Assembly (NCBI GenBank): GCA_038133505.1
Contig: JAYPTI010000002.1
Location: forward strand, 1 to 56,343
Origin: JAYQUR01 sp038133505
GTDB lineage: Bacteria > Pseudomonadota > Alphaproteobacteria > MPNO01 > UBA830
Direction of reading: 5' to 3'
DNA: 56,343 bases
Below the pieces are notes generated by a model. It saw nothing but the letters and a program-made list of their open reading frames with translations. It had not been told where the DNA came from and ran no database searches. Shown piece after piece: positions 42,618 to 51,715 of this stretch. Positions within the stretch are counted from its first letter, which is position 1. Every line of letters begins with the position of its first letter. Both the position numbers and the translations under genes were made by a program.

Positions 42618-43613
42618 TCAGTCGACGCGGCCGTGGATCGGCGCGAAGATATCGTCGACGGCGATCTCTTCCGGGATGAAGTTCTGCTGGTGCATGTATT
42701 TCACGAAGGCCTCGAGCGTCGGCCGGTTTTCGTCGATGCCGTAAGGCCACGGATCGCCGCCGAACACCTCGTCGATCTCGCGCAGATCGTCGAAAAGCCA
42801 CGGCAGCATGTATTTCTGCGCGCCCGAAAAATACATCCGGTCGACCGCCCAATCCTTCGCCGCAAGAAACGCCTTGAACAGGCTTTGCGCGATCCACTTG
42901 TTCTTCTCGTACACGTCCTTGCGGATGACGACGAGATGCATGATCGGGTGGATGCGATGCTCCTGGTAGTAGCGTTTTTCCTCGTCGCGGAAGTCGGGCC
43001 ACAAATGCGCGACCTTGTCCGGATCGGTACGCACCGAGTCCGGCATGCGCGAGCCCAGGATCGCGTCGATGTCGCCGTCCGCCAGCATCTGCGACAGCGA
43101 CTTGTCCGACGTGTTGGGCGTGATCTCGATCGGCTTGAGGAGTTGCGGCGGCGCGGGCGGGTCGCCATGCGTGCCGGCCTTCTCCACCGCGCCCTGTATC
43201 CACTGCACGCCTGACAGGTCCACCCCGTAGATGTTCTCGAGATCGCCGCGGATCCAGATCGCCGCGGTCTGCGTGTAGAGCGGCGTGCCGATCCGCTTGC
43301 CCGCGAGGTCCTTGGGCTCCTTGATGCCGGAATTGCGATTGACGCAGACGAAGGCATGGCGGAATGCCTTCGACGGAAAGACGGGAATGCCGATAAAGGG
43401 GCTGATGCCCTTCGCCGTCATCGTCACGTACTCGGCGAGCGACATCTCGGAGACGTCGAATTCCTGGGCGCCGACCATGCGGTCGAATATTTCGCGCGGC
43501 GCCTGGATCTCGATGAAGTTGAGATCGATGCCCTCGACGTCGAGAAGCCCGTAGCGCAGGGCCTCCATTCGGTCGTAGGGCCCGCAGGCGAAGGTCAGCG
43601 GCAGCTTGGCCAT
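42618..43613 (-). CDS. Solute-binding-like protein related to 4,5-dihydroxyphthalate decarboxylase (second copy)
   Basis: The 331-aa protein is a paralogue of the one at 21117. It shares LPLTFACGPYDRMEAL at the start, LAGKRIGTPLYTQTAAIWIRG near residue 100, HRIHPIMHLVVIRKDVYE near residue 215 and GGDPWPYGIDENRPTLEAF near residue 290. It has no signal peptide. ATG 43613 has GGGAGA upstream; the longer frame has no family similarity. No ABC permease or ATPase is adjacent; the nearest transporter is the MFS gene upstream. Enzyme or binding protein cannot be decided from sequence. Confidence 0.8.
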   Translation of the reverse strand: MAKLPLTFACGPYDRMEALRYGLLDVEGIDLNFIEIQAPREIFDRMVGAQEFDVSEMSLAEYVTMTAKGISPFIGIPVFPSKAFRHAFVCVNRNSGIKEPKDLAGKRIGTPLYTQTAAIWIRGDLENIYGVDLSGVQWIQGAVEKAGTHGDPPAPPQLLKPIEITPNTSDKSLSQMLADGDIDAILGSRMPDSVRTDPDKVAHLWPDFRDEEKRYYQEHRIHPIMHLVVIRKDVYEKNKWIAQSLFKAFLAAKDWAVDRMYFSGAQKYMLPWLFDDLREIDEVFGGDPWPYGIDENRPTLEAFVKYMHQQNFIPEEIAVDDIFAPIHGRVD

Positions 43614-43745
43614 TCTTGTCTCCCTGTCTGGTCGGATTCTTTTCGTTGTGGTCTCGCCGGGCAGCCGGCGCTCATTGAAACGTACGCCAGTATAGCGCCT
43701 GCGATACACCGGGGAGAACCAGGCGACGCGACACACCGGCCTCGG

Positions 43746-44999
43746 TCATTCCGAACCGGGACTCACTTCTCTGTCTTTCGCCCTGGGGTCCATCATGCCC
43801 GCGAGCGCCCCGGCGCGCGCCATGGGGACGAACGTCCCCTGCTCTTCCGGCGGCGGCGGCGCCCGCCGGGTCATCCGCCATATTCCGAAGGCGCCGACGC
43901 CGACATAGACGACCGCGATGAAACCGTAGACCGCGCCCGCGCCGATCCGGTCGACGAGGGCGCCGACGAGAAGCGGGCCGGTCATCGCACCGATCGCGTA
44001 GACGAGCAGCAGGCTCGCGCTCAGCGCCACGATGCCGTGCTCACTGCGATGGTCGTTGGCATGGGCTACCGCGAGCGAATAGATCGTGAACGACGTGCCG
44101 CCGTACAACAGCGCGAGGGCGAGCAGTCCCGGGAGCGAATACATGCTGCCGACCTGTACGACGCCGGCCGCCAGCATGGCCGTGACCAGACAGACCCCGC
44201 ACAGCACGGCGCGGCGGTCGCGACGATCGGACAGCCATCCGATCGGCCACTGCAACATCAATCCGCCGGTCACCGCGAGCACCATGAAGATGGCCGTCTG
44301 GTCCTCGGTCAGCCCGACGCCGAAGGTATACAGCGGCGTCAGAGACCAGAACACGCCCTGAGCGAGCCCGACGCCCGCGCAGCCGACCAGCCCGAGGGGA
44401 GAGATACGCCACAGCGTCGAGACGCGGAGGCGCGGCCGGCGCTCGGGCGCGGGCGGCTCGACCCGGCTGAGCGACAGCGGCACCGCCGCCAGCGAGACCA
44501 GGATCGACACGGCGCAGAACAGCTCGAAGCTCTGGGCATTGGCCGTCAGGAGCAGCAGCTGCCCGGCCGCCAGCGCGCCGAGATTGACCATCATGTAGAC
44601 GGCGAAGACGCGGCCGCGCGACTGTTGATCGACCTTCGCGTTCAGCCAGCTTTCGATGATCATGTAGAGGCCGGCGAAACAGAAACCCGCGATGCCCCGC
44701 AGGAAGCCCCAGACGATCGGGTCCACGATCATCGCATGCGCAAGCGACGCGGCGGACGCGATGGCCGTGAGCGCCGCGTACGTGCGGATATGGCCGACCC
44801 GCTGGATCAGCACCGGGCATTGCAGGCAGCCGATCACGAAACCGGCGTAGTAGGCGGCCATCACGACGCCGACCGTCCCGGCGGAAAACCCCTCGACCCC
44901 GGCGCGGATCGCCAGAAGCGTCCCGTACAAGCCGCCGCCCAGCAATAGAATGCCGGTGCCGGCCAGCAGAGCGAGGACGGGGACGATCGGCCGCGTCAT
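43746..44999 (-). CDS. MFS transporter (YcaD-like)
   Basis: The 417-aa protein has 12 hydrophobic helices. It shows the family loop between helices 2 and 3 (CPVLIQRVGHIRTYAA near residue 62), LRGIAGFCFAGLYMIIESWLN near residue 100 (typical of the YcaD/UMF subgroup), and the mid-loop copy GWLSDRRDRRAVL near residue 265. It is a proton-driven carrier of unknown substrate. Minus-strand neighbour of the solute-binding-like gene after 132 bases; divergent from the HTH-methyltransferase gene. Confidence 0.92.
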   Translation of the reverse strand: MTRPIVPVLALLAGTGILLLGGGLYGTLLAIRAGVEGFSAGTVGVVMAAYYAGFVIGCLQCPVLIQRVGHIRTYAALTAIASAASLAHAMIVDPIVWGFLRGIAGFCFAGLYMIIESWLNAKVDQQSRGRVFAVYMMVNLGALAAGQLLLLTANAQSFELFCAVSILVSLAAVPLSLSRVEPPAPERRPRLRVSTLWRISPLGLVGCAGVGLAQGVFWSLTPLYTFGVGLTEDQTAIFMVLAVTGGLMLQWPIGWLSDRRDRRAVLCGVCLVTAMLAAGVVQVGSMYSLPGLLALALLYGGTSFTIYSLAVAHANDHRSEHGIVALSASLLLVYAIGAMTGPLLVGALVDRIGAGAVYGFIAVVYVGVGAFGIWRMTRRAPPPPEEQGTFVPMARAGALAGMMDPRAKDREVSPGSE

Positions 45000-45109
45000 G
45001 CGGCGTCCCTATGCGAAAATTTGGGCATACCCGAGGTCTAACACGGGCGCACCGGCGGGAAAACCGGCCCTTGCGCCAGCCGGTCTTTTCGATGGGCCTC
45101 TTCCCAACC

Positions 45110-45137
45110 TTGATTCAGAAAAATTTTTTGGGATAAT
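45110..45137 (+). promoter_or_regulatory. Sigma-70-type promoter of the HTH-methyltransferase/metF operon
   Basis: TTGATT (45110-45115) and GATAAT (45132-45137) are spaced by 16 bases in a locally AT-rich stretch. The spacer contains the perfect palindrome AAAAATTTTT (45119-45128). A start near 45145 would give a leader of about 35 bases before ATG 45179 with GGGGAA as ribosome site. It is the clearest promoter in the window. Confidence 0.6.
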
Positions 45138-45178
45138 TCATCAAACAACCAGAACAAGATTGGGCGGGGAACAGCAAA

Positions 45179-46582
45179 ATGCCTGAACATGACGATCTGA
45201 TCGAACGGATCGAGGCCTACTGCCGGCAGGAAGAAATCGCGGAATCCACTTTCGGCCGCCGGGCGGTCAACGACGGCAAGTTCGTCGGGCGTTTGCGCGA
45301 CGGAAAGCGGGTGACGACGGCGACGATCGCACGCGTCGAGAAATTCCTCTCGAAACTCGAGAAGTCCGAAAACGACACCGTCACCTACGACCCCCGCCTG
45401 ACGCGGACGCGCCCCTCGACAGTGCCGGCGCCCGCCGCCGCGCCTGACGGGAATGCCGACGGTGCGCCCCATTTCCGCTTCTACGACAACCGGCAGAAAT
45501 ATCTGCTGTTCGTGAACACCTGCTCGGAAAAATGGGCGGTCGCCGACCGTATCGGCCAGGAGCTCAGCCGGTTGCAGGTCCGCCCGCCGGCGCTGCGCGT
45601 CTTCGACGCCGGCATGGGCGACGGCACCGTGCTGACCCGCGTCATGCGGCACATGCACCAGCTCTATCCCACCGTCCCGTTCTACGTCGTCGGCAAGGAA
45701 ATCAGCCTCGAGGACGTCCGGCTGACGCTCGAGAAACTCCCCGACCGGTTCTACGAGCACCCCGCGATGGTGGTCGTGATCACCAACATGTTCTACGCCG
45801 AAGCACCGTCGCTGATGCCTCGCGCGCCGGAGAACTCAGCCCGGCTCAACTGGAAGGAAGTCGCGCTCGACGGCAACTCCGCGCACGATTTCGAGGAGCA
45901 GATCTCGGCGCTTTATCCCGATATCGCCGAAGCCAGGCAGGAACAGACAAGCGCCAAAAATCGCAACACGCTATACGTTCGGCCGTCGGTCATGATCCTC
46001 TACCGCAGCGATCACAAGCTGCTGCTCGACAACATCATCCCGCGGCCCGGTCTCGCGATGAAGGACTACAACCTGATCATCGCATCGCAGCCGTTCCGCC
46101 TCCGCGCCTCGCTCGAACTCAAGGTCAAGCGCGTCCTCGCCCCGCTCGCCGAGGCGCTCGCGCCGGGCGGGCGCATGCTGACGATCCATTCCCACGGAAA
46201 AGATCCGGGGCTCGAGATCATCAAGCGCGTCTGGCCGGACGAGAACCCGTTCACGCACAACCGCCAAACGATCCTGCAGGCGCTGAAGAAGGAACTGGGC
46301 CGCGCCGGCCGCGATCTGAATTTCACGGCCGCCTCCGACAAGCGCGCCCTTTTCCGCTACGTGATGCATACCCTGCCGACCGAGATCGGCTCTTCGATCG
46401 GCACGTCGACCCTGATGGCGGCGTGGAACGCGGCTGTTTACGTGGCGCAGATCGAAGACGAACGTCTGGAGACGGCCATGGCGGGCACCGCGTATCTGGA
46501 AGCGACCCGGGACGTTCTTCGCCAGCATAACGGCCTCTGGTTCCAGGATGAATCCTTCGTCGTTTCCAGGAGGCGCGACTGA
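45179..46582 (+). CDS. Helix-turn-helix/SAM-methyltransferase-fold fusion protein, function unknown
   Basis: I do not recognise a named family. Residues 1-65 look like a small DNA-binding domain (STFGRRAVNDGKFVGRLRDG then KRVTTATIARVEKFL). A Pro/Ala linker (75-97) follows, then a Rossmann domain with RVFDAGMGDGTVLTRVM near residue 140, an intact SAM-binding motif I, and late-strand APGGRMLTIHSHG near residue 325. It is the first gene of the operon, and its TGA shares a base with the metF ATG. It could be a methyltransferase or a SAM-sensing regulator of the methyl-transfer genes below (inference). Confidence 0.75.
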   Translation: MPEHDDLIERIEAYCRQEEIAESTFGRRAVNDGKFVGRLRDGKRVTTATIARVEKFLSKLEKSENDTVTYDPRLTRTRPSTVPAPAAAPDGNADGAPHFRFYDNRQKYLLFVNTCSEKWAVADRIGQELSRLQVRPPALRVFDAGMGDGTVLTRVMRHMHQLYPTVPFYVVGKEISLEDVRLTLEKLPDRFYEHPAMVVVITNMFYAEAPSLMPRAPENSARLNWKEVALDGNSAHDFEEQISALYPDIAEARQEQTSAKNRNTLYVRPSVMILYRSDHKLLLDNIIPRPGLAMKDYNLIIASQPFRLRASLELKVKRVLAPLAEALAPGGRMLTIHSHGKDPGLEIIKRVWPDENPFTHNRQTILQALKKELGRAGRDLNFTAASDKRALFRYVMHTLPTEIGSSIGTSTLMAAWNAAVYVAQIEDERLETAMAGTAYLEATRDVLRQHNGLWFQDESFVVSRRRD

Positions 46583-47481
46583 TGAGCACCCTTTCGGACG
46601 CCATCGCCTCCGGCCGATTTGCGGTCACGGCGGAGGTAACCCCGCCCCTCTCCGCCAATCCGGACGACCTTCTGTCGAAAGCGTCGGTTCTCAAAGGCGT
46701 CGTCGATGCGGCGAACGTCACGGACGGCGCCAGTGCCCGCGCGCACATGTCGAGCGTCGTGGCGGCGGCGCTGCTGCTGCAGAACGGCATCCAACCGGTC
46801 CTCCAGTTCACTTGCCGCGACCGCAACCGCATCGCGCTTCAGAGCGACCTTCTCGGGGGCGCGGCGATGGGCGTCGAGAACCTGCTGATCCTGCGTGGCG
46901 ACGATCCGTCCGCGGGCGACCAGCCGGACGCCAAGCCCGTGTTCGACTACGAAAGCCGCGACCTGATGGAGGCGGCGAAGATGATGCGCGACGAGGGCAA
47001 ACTACCGTCCGGGCGCGAGATATCGAGCCCGCCGAAATTCTTCATCGGCGGCGCGGACGTCCCCTCCGACCCGGCTAGCGACCGCTGGAATCCCGGCGGG
47101 CTGACCGCCAAGATCGACGCGGGAGCGGGCTTCATCCAGACCCAGTTCTGCTTCGACGTCGATCTCGTGCGGAAATACGCCGCCGGGCTCGTCGACGCAG
47201 GCATCTCGGAGCGTGCAGGCGTCCTGATCGGCATCGGCCCTCTGGCGTCGGCCCGTTCGGCCCGGTGGATGGTCGCCAACCTGTGGGGCACGACCATTCC
47301 CGATGCCCTGATCGACCGCCTCGACGCCGCGGAAGACCCGAAGGCGGAAGGCACGAAAATCTGCGCGGACCTGATGGCGGCCTATGCGGAGATCGACGGG
47401 ATCGCCGGCGTCCATCTGATGGCGCCGCTCAACGTCGACAGCATTCCCGCCGCCGTGGAACAATCCGGCGTCCGCGGCTGA
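46582..47481 (+). CDS. Methylenetetrahydrofolate reductase family protein
   Basis: The 299-aa TIM-barrel flavoprotein has the catalytic Glu in AVTAEVTPPLS near residue 18, NVTDGASARAHMS near residue 50, LQFTCRDRNRIALQSDLLG near residue 75, LILRGDDPSAGD near residue 100, and KIDAGAGFIQTQFCFD near residue 175. It interconverts 5,10-methylene- and 5-methyl-tetrahydrofolate. It lacks the regulatory domain, as usual in bacteria. AGGAGG lies directly before the start, in coupled TGATG arrangement. The core-MetE-like gene follows after 19 bases, giving a methyl-supply and methyl-transfer pair. Confidence 0.92.
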   Translation: MSTLSDAIASGRFAVTAEVTPPLSANPDDLLSKASVLKGVVDAANVTDGASARAHMSSVVAAALLLQNGIQPVLQFTCRDRNRIALQSDLLGGAAMGVENLLILRGDDPSAGDQPDAKPVFDYESRDLMEAAKMMRDEGKLPSGREISSPPKFFIGGADVPSDPASDRWNPGGLTAKIDAGAGFIQTQFCFDVDLVRKYAAGLVDAGISERAGVLIGIGPLASARSARWMVANLWGTTIPDALIDRLDAAEDPKAEGTKICADLMAAYAEIDGIAGVHLMAPLNVDSIPAAVEQSGVRG

Positions 47482-47500
47482 AATTTCGGGAGGAAATCCG

Positions 47501-48610
47501 ATGAGCAAACCCTTCTTTCGCGCCGACCATGTCGGCAGCCTGCTGCGTCCCGAACGCCTGAAGAAGGCGCGGGCGGATTTTCATGCCGGCGCGCTCGATC
47601 GTGCCGGTCTGACCGCGGTCGAGGACGAGTGCATCGCCGGCTGCGTCGCCATGCAGGAAAATGCCGGCCTCGAGTCGATCACCGACGGCGAATTCCGCCG
47701 CGAGAACTGGTGGATCCATTTCATCGAGCAGATCGACGGGGTCGAGATCACGCAGCCGAAGGCATCCGATGCGTTCCAGCAGAACCCGACCCACGGCGGC
47801 GGCTACGTGCCGAAGGGGGTCCGCATCGCGGGCAAGCTCGGCGGCGGCGGCAAGATCTCGGTCGGCGACTTTACGTTCCTTAAGAACGCGACGTCGAAGA
47901 CCGCGAAGATGACCCTGCCCTCGCCGACGCGCATGGTCTATTACGGCGGCCCAGCCGCCATCGATCCCGACATCTATGCATCGCCGGACGATTTCTGGTC
48001 CGATGTCGCGGACCTCTACCAGGCGGAAATCGCCGCGCTCGAAGCGGCCGGGTGCCGCTACATCCAGATCGACGACCCGGTGCTGACCTATTTTCTGGAC
48101 GAGAGCCAGCGCAAGGCGTTCGTCGAAAGCGGCCAGGACCCCGACGAGATGCTCGCCGTATACGGCGAGGCGATCCACGCCTGCGTTTCGAAGCGGTCGC
48201 CCGACACCGAGGTCTCGCTCCATCTGTGCCGCGGCAACGCCGCCAGCCAGTGGAACGCGGAAGGCGGCTACGACCGGATGGCGGAAGTCCTGTTTCCGAA
48301 GATCGGGGTCGACGCCTGGTTCATGGAATACGACGACGCGCGGTCGGGCGGGTTCGAGCCGCTGCGCCACATGCCGCAGGACCGCAAGGTCGTGCTCGGG
48401 CTCGTGACGACGAAGCACGGCCGCATGGAAGACCCGGCGGAGATCGAGGCGCGCATCGACGAGGCAGCGAAGATTTTCCCCAAGGAAAACCTCGGACTCA
48501 GCCCGCAATGCGGCTTTGCCTCGATCGAGGAAGGTAACAAGCTGGCGGAGGAAGATCAGGCGGCGAAGCTCAAGTTCGTCGTCGACGTCGCCAACGAGGT
48601 CTGGGGCTAG
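47501..48610 (+). CDS. Core-MetE-like cobalamin-independent methyltransferase
   Basis: The 369-aa protein matches only the catalytic C-terminal half of MetE (UROD/MetE superfamily). It has RADHVGSLLRP at the start, ESITDGEFRRENWWIHF near residue 62, CRYIQIDDPVLTYF near residue 185, the zinc ligands in SLHLCRGN near residue 240, and LGLSPQCGFAS near residue 334. MetE itself is about 750 aa and binds polyglutamyl methyl-folate; short forms use other methyl donors or acceptors. GGGAGG precedes the ATG. Acceptor unknown; methionine synthesis or demethylation are both possible. Confidence 0.87.
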   Translation: MSKPFFRADHVGSLLRPERLKKARADFHAGALDRAGLTAVEDECIAGCVAMQENAGLESITDGEFRRENWWIHFIEQIDGVEITQPKASDAFQQNPTHGGGYVPKGVRIAGKLGGGGKISVGDFTFLKNATSKTAKMTLPSPTRMVYYGGPAAIDPDIYASPDDFWSDVADLYQAEIAALEAAGCRYIQIDDPVLTYFLDESQRKAFVESGQDPDEMLAVYGEAIHACVSKRSPDTEVSLHLCRGNAASQWNAEGGYDRMAEVLFPKIGVDAWFMEYDDARSGGFEPLRHMPQDRKVVLGLVTTKHGRMEDPAEIEARIDEAAKIFPKENLGLSPQCGFASIEEGNKLAEEDQAAKLKFVVDVANEVWG

Positions 48611-48686
48611 CGGCTTTCCGCACTCCTCTGGACTTCTCCGCCGCACCGGGCGATACCGTGCCGGACGAAGGCCCGGAGACTGCCCA

Positions 48687-49748
48687 ATGAAAATCCTCCT
48701 GCTGCCCGGCGACGGGATCGGCCCCGAAATCGTGGCCGCGGCGGAGCGCTGCCTCGATGCGCTGGGCCGGAAATACGGCCTCGGTATCGATTTTGAGACG
48801 CGCGACGTCGGCCTGCCCGCGCTGGAAAAGCACGGCTGCACGGTGCCGGACGGCCTTATCGATCATGCCCGCACGATGGATGCGGTCGTGCTCGGGCCGG
48901 TCGACACCGCAATCTACCCGCCGGCCGACAAGGGCGGCGTCAATCCCTCTGCCGCCTTCCGCCGCACGCTCGATCTCTACGCCAATATCCGGCCGAGCCG
49001 GTCGCGGCCCGGCGTTCCCGCCCTCCGGCAAATGGACCTCGTCATCGTCCGCGAAAACACGGAAGGCTTCTACGCCGACCGCACGATGTTTGCCGGCGCA
49101 GGCGAATTCATGCCGACGCCCGACCTTGCGCTCGCGGTCCGCAAGATCACGCGCCAGAGCTCGGACCGGGTGGTGCGCGCCGCCTGCGAGATCGCGCGCA
49201 CGCGCGGGAAGCGGCTGACCATCGTGCACAAGGGCAACGTCCTGAAGCTGTCCGACGGGCTGTTCCGGGAAGCCGCGCTGGCCGCCGCCGCCGACTATCC
49301 CGACGTCGAGGTCGAGGAAGTGCTCGTCGACGCGATGGCATCGCTCCTCGTCCGCGAACCCGACGCGTTCGACGTGATCGTCACCACCAACATGTTCGGC
49401 GATATCCTGTCGAACCAGGCAGCCGAAATGTCGGGCGGGCTCGGACTCGGCGCTTCGATCAACGCGGGCGACGGTATCGCCATCGCTCAGGCCTCGCACG
49501 GCGCGGCGCCCGACATCGCGGGCACCGATGCCGCGAACCCGTCCGCCATCATCGAGAGCTGCGCGATGCTGCTCGACTGGATGGGCCGGCGGAACGGCGA
49601 GAACGTCCTCGTCGAAGCGGGCGCCACGCTCGCGCGTTCCGTGGACGAGGCACTGGCGGCGCCCGAAACGCGGACGCCGGATCTCGGCGGCAAACTCGGC
49701 ACCCGCGCTTTCGGCGACGCCGTCGCCAACCGGATCGGAGCAGCCTGA
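48687..49748 (+). CDS. Isocitrate/isopropylmalate/tartrate dehydrogenase family protein
   Basis: The 353-aa b-decarboxylating dehydrogenase has LLPGDGIGPEIV at residues 4-15, RENTEGFYADR near residue 125, the catalytic Lys and Asp in VHKGNVLK and FDVIVTTNMFGDILSNQAAE near residue 235, and HGAAPDIAGTDAANPSAII near residue 270, the adenosine-binding segment. Specificity residues do not clearly match LeuB or Icd, so a tartrate- or homoisocitrate-like substrate is possible. ATG 48687 follows CGGAG. Its stop and the next ATG overlap as TGATG. Confidence 0.93.
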   Translation: MKILLLPGDGIGPEIVAAAERCLDALGRKYGLGIDFETRDVGLPALEKHGCTVPDGLIDHARTMDAVVLGPVDTAIYPPADKGGVNPSAAFRRTLDLYANIRPSRSRPGVPALRQMDLVIVRENTEGFYADRTMFAGAGEFMPTPDLALAVRKITRQSSDRVVRAACEIARTRGKRLTIVHKGNVLKLSDGLFREAALAAAADYPDVEVEEVLVDAMASLLVREPDAFDVIVTTNMFGDILSNQAAEMSGGLGLGASINAGDGIAIAQASHGAAPDIAGTDAANPSAIIESCAMLLDWMGRRNGENVLVEAGATLARSVDEALAAPETRTPDLGGKLGTRAFGDAVANRIGAA

Positions 49749-50745
49749 TGCGCCTCGTCACTTTTCATACCGCCGACGACGAGGAGCGCATCGGCGCCTT
49801 CATCGACGGCGACCGCAATATCGTCGATCTCGCCGCCGCCTATCGCCTCGTCAACGGTGAGGAGACGAAGATGTTCGCCTCCATGATCGCGCTGATCGAT
49901 TCCGGCAGCGCCGGGCTTGCAGCAGCGCAGGAATTCGTCGACGTGCCGCCGGCGGAAGCCGTGACCCCGACCAAGTCCGTCCATCTGCGCGCGCCGATCC
50001 CGCGCCCGCGCCATCGGTCGGACCAATACCCGCGCAGCCGGCCAGCNNNNNNNNNNACGAAGGCCACGCCCGGGGCGCCCGCGAGGTGCATTTCAGGAAA
50101 TCCGCCGCACGCAAGCCGGACCCGGACGCGGCGATGGAGGAATACCGCCGCCGCGGCCAGCTCGACCCACCCAAGGTCTGGTTCGAGCAACCGGTCTATT
50201 TCAAGTGCAACCGGATGAGCGTGATCGGGCCTGAGCAGGACATTCTCTATCCGAGCTTCACGCAGGAGCTCGACTACGAGCTCGAGCTCGCGTTCGTCAT
50301 CGGGCGCAAGGGGAAGAACATCGCGGAGGCGGACGCGCGCGACTACGTGTTCGGCTACACGATCTACAACGACGTCAGCGCGCGCGATGCGCAGATCAAC
50401 GAGATGCGCGGCCAGCTCGGCCCGGCGAAGGGCAAGGATTTCGATACGGGCAACGTCCTCGGCCCCTGCATCGTCACTGCCGACGAGATCGACGATCCGT
50501 ACGACCTCGAAATGTCGGCGCGGCTCAACGGCGAGGAGCTGTCACGCGGAAGTTCCGGCGACATCTATCACTCGTTCGAACGCATGATCGAGCACGTCAG
50601 CCGCGACGAGACGGTCTGGCCGGGCGAGATTTTCGGCGCCGGCACCATCGGCGGCGGCTCGGGCCACGAGCATTTCCGCCTGATGGAGCCCGGCGACGTT
50701 ATCGAGCTGGAACTCGAGAAGATCGGCATCCTGCGCAACCGGGTG
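49748..50745 (+). CDS. Fumarylacetoacetate hydrolase family protein, interrupted by two assembly gaps
   Basis: The N-terminal 100 residues (MRLVTFHTADDEERIGAFID, LRAPIPRPR) and the catalytic half (CNRMSVIGPEQDI, LDYELELAFVIGRKGKNI, GYTIYNDVSARDAQ, GPAKGKDFDTGNVLGPCIVT, GAGTIGGGSGHEHFRLMEPGDVIELEL) belong to one enzyme of about 332 aa. The 10-N run at 50047 shifts the frame; two bases fewer or one more would restore it (YEGHARGAREVHF continues the family). The second run at 50746 removes the last codons and stop. Metal-dependent C-C hydrolase, last gene of the plus-strand operon. Confidence 0.88.
50047..50056. other. Assembly gap (10 N) inside the FAH gene
   Basis: The flanking frames differ by two. 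The protein just upstream (RHRSDQYPRSRPA) does not look like the family, so the contig end itself may be wrong as well as the length. Confidence 0.97.
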
Positions 50746-50755
50746 NNNNNNNNNN
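50746..50755. other. Assembly gap (10 N) between convergent genes
   Basis: The stop codons of both the FAH gene (plus) and the luciferase-like gene (minus) fall in this run; both reading frames are open up to its edges. Confidence 0.97.
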
Positions 50756-51694
50756 CTCCAGCTCTTCGCGTATCCGGATCAGTTCCTCCATCTGTGCCGC
50801 GTCGTCCGAACCGGTGAAACGGATGCAGATGTGCGACGCGCCGCCGGCCGCGAATTCGCCCAACCAGTCGACGGCGCCCGCCCGGTTACCCGCAAAGGTG
50901 TATTGCTGCTGGCGGATTTCCTCCGCCGGACGCAGGTAGTAGTCGGCGAGATACTGGTCCAGCTCGGCATCGGCCTTTGCCTGGTCGTCGTTCACGGCCA
51001 GCGTTACGTAGGCGGCACCGACGATGTCGTCGGGATTGCGGCCCGCTTCCTTCGCGTAGTGCTGCACGCCCCTCCAGCCTTCGGTCCAGTCCTTGCCGGT
51101 GCCGGCGCCGGACGGGAACCAGCCGTCGAAATAACGGCCCGCGCGCTTGAGCGCCGCGTCGACGCCGCCGCCCGACCAGATCTTCGGTCCGCCCGGCGTA
51201 TAGGGAACCGGCGCAAGCTGGCCCTGTTTCACCGTCCACAACCCGTCCCAGTCGACCGGCTCTCCCGACCACAGCGCGCGGCAGAGCTCCATCTGCTCGA
51301 GCATGCGGCCGATCCGCTTTTCGAACGGCACGCCCGCCGCCTCGAATTCGTTGCGGATCGCCGGGACGTCGCGGGCGGTGCCGACGCCGAGAATGATGCG
51401 CCCCTCGGCGATCTGGTCGAGCGTCGCCAACTGGTGCGCCAGCAGGACCGGATTGCGCAGCATCGGCAGCAGGACGGCGGTGCCCATCGTCACCCGCTTC
51501 GTCCGGCCGGCGATGGCGCCGATCAGGGCGAGCGGATCGTGGCGCGGCTTCGCCAGCAGCGAATCCCCGATCCACACGCTGTCGACGCCGATCTCGTCCG
51601 CGAGATCGCCGAGCGCGAGAATTTCCTGCACCTCGTGCTTGCCGACCATGATGCGTTCGCGGGTGGGCAGCAGATAGCCGAGCTTGAGTGTCAT
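50756..51694 (-). CDS. LLM-class flavin-dependent oxidoreductase, 3-prime end missing
   Basis: The 313 visible residues form a luciferase-like TIM barrel: KLGYLLPTRERIMVG at the start, DSVWIGDSLLAKPRHDP near residue 38, RVTMGTAVLLPMLRNPVLLAHQLATLDQ near residue 67 (FMN/F420 phosphate region), LGVGTARDVPAIRNEFEA near residue 103, and IWSGGGVDAALKRAGRYFDGW near residue 172. The last residues and stop lie in the N gap. It may be F420- or FMNH2-dependent; substrate unknown. GGAG precedes the ATG. The rhodanese gene upstream ends 21 bases before its start. Confidence 0.9.
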
Positions 51695-51715
51695 GAGAGC
51701 TGAACTCCGTCCTGA

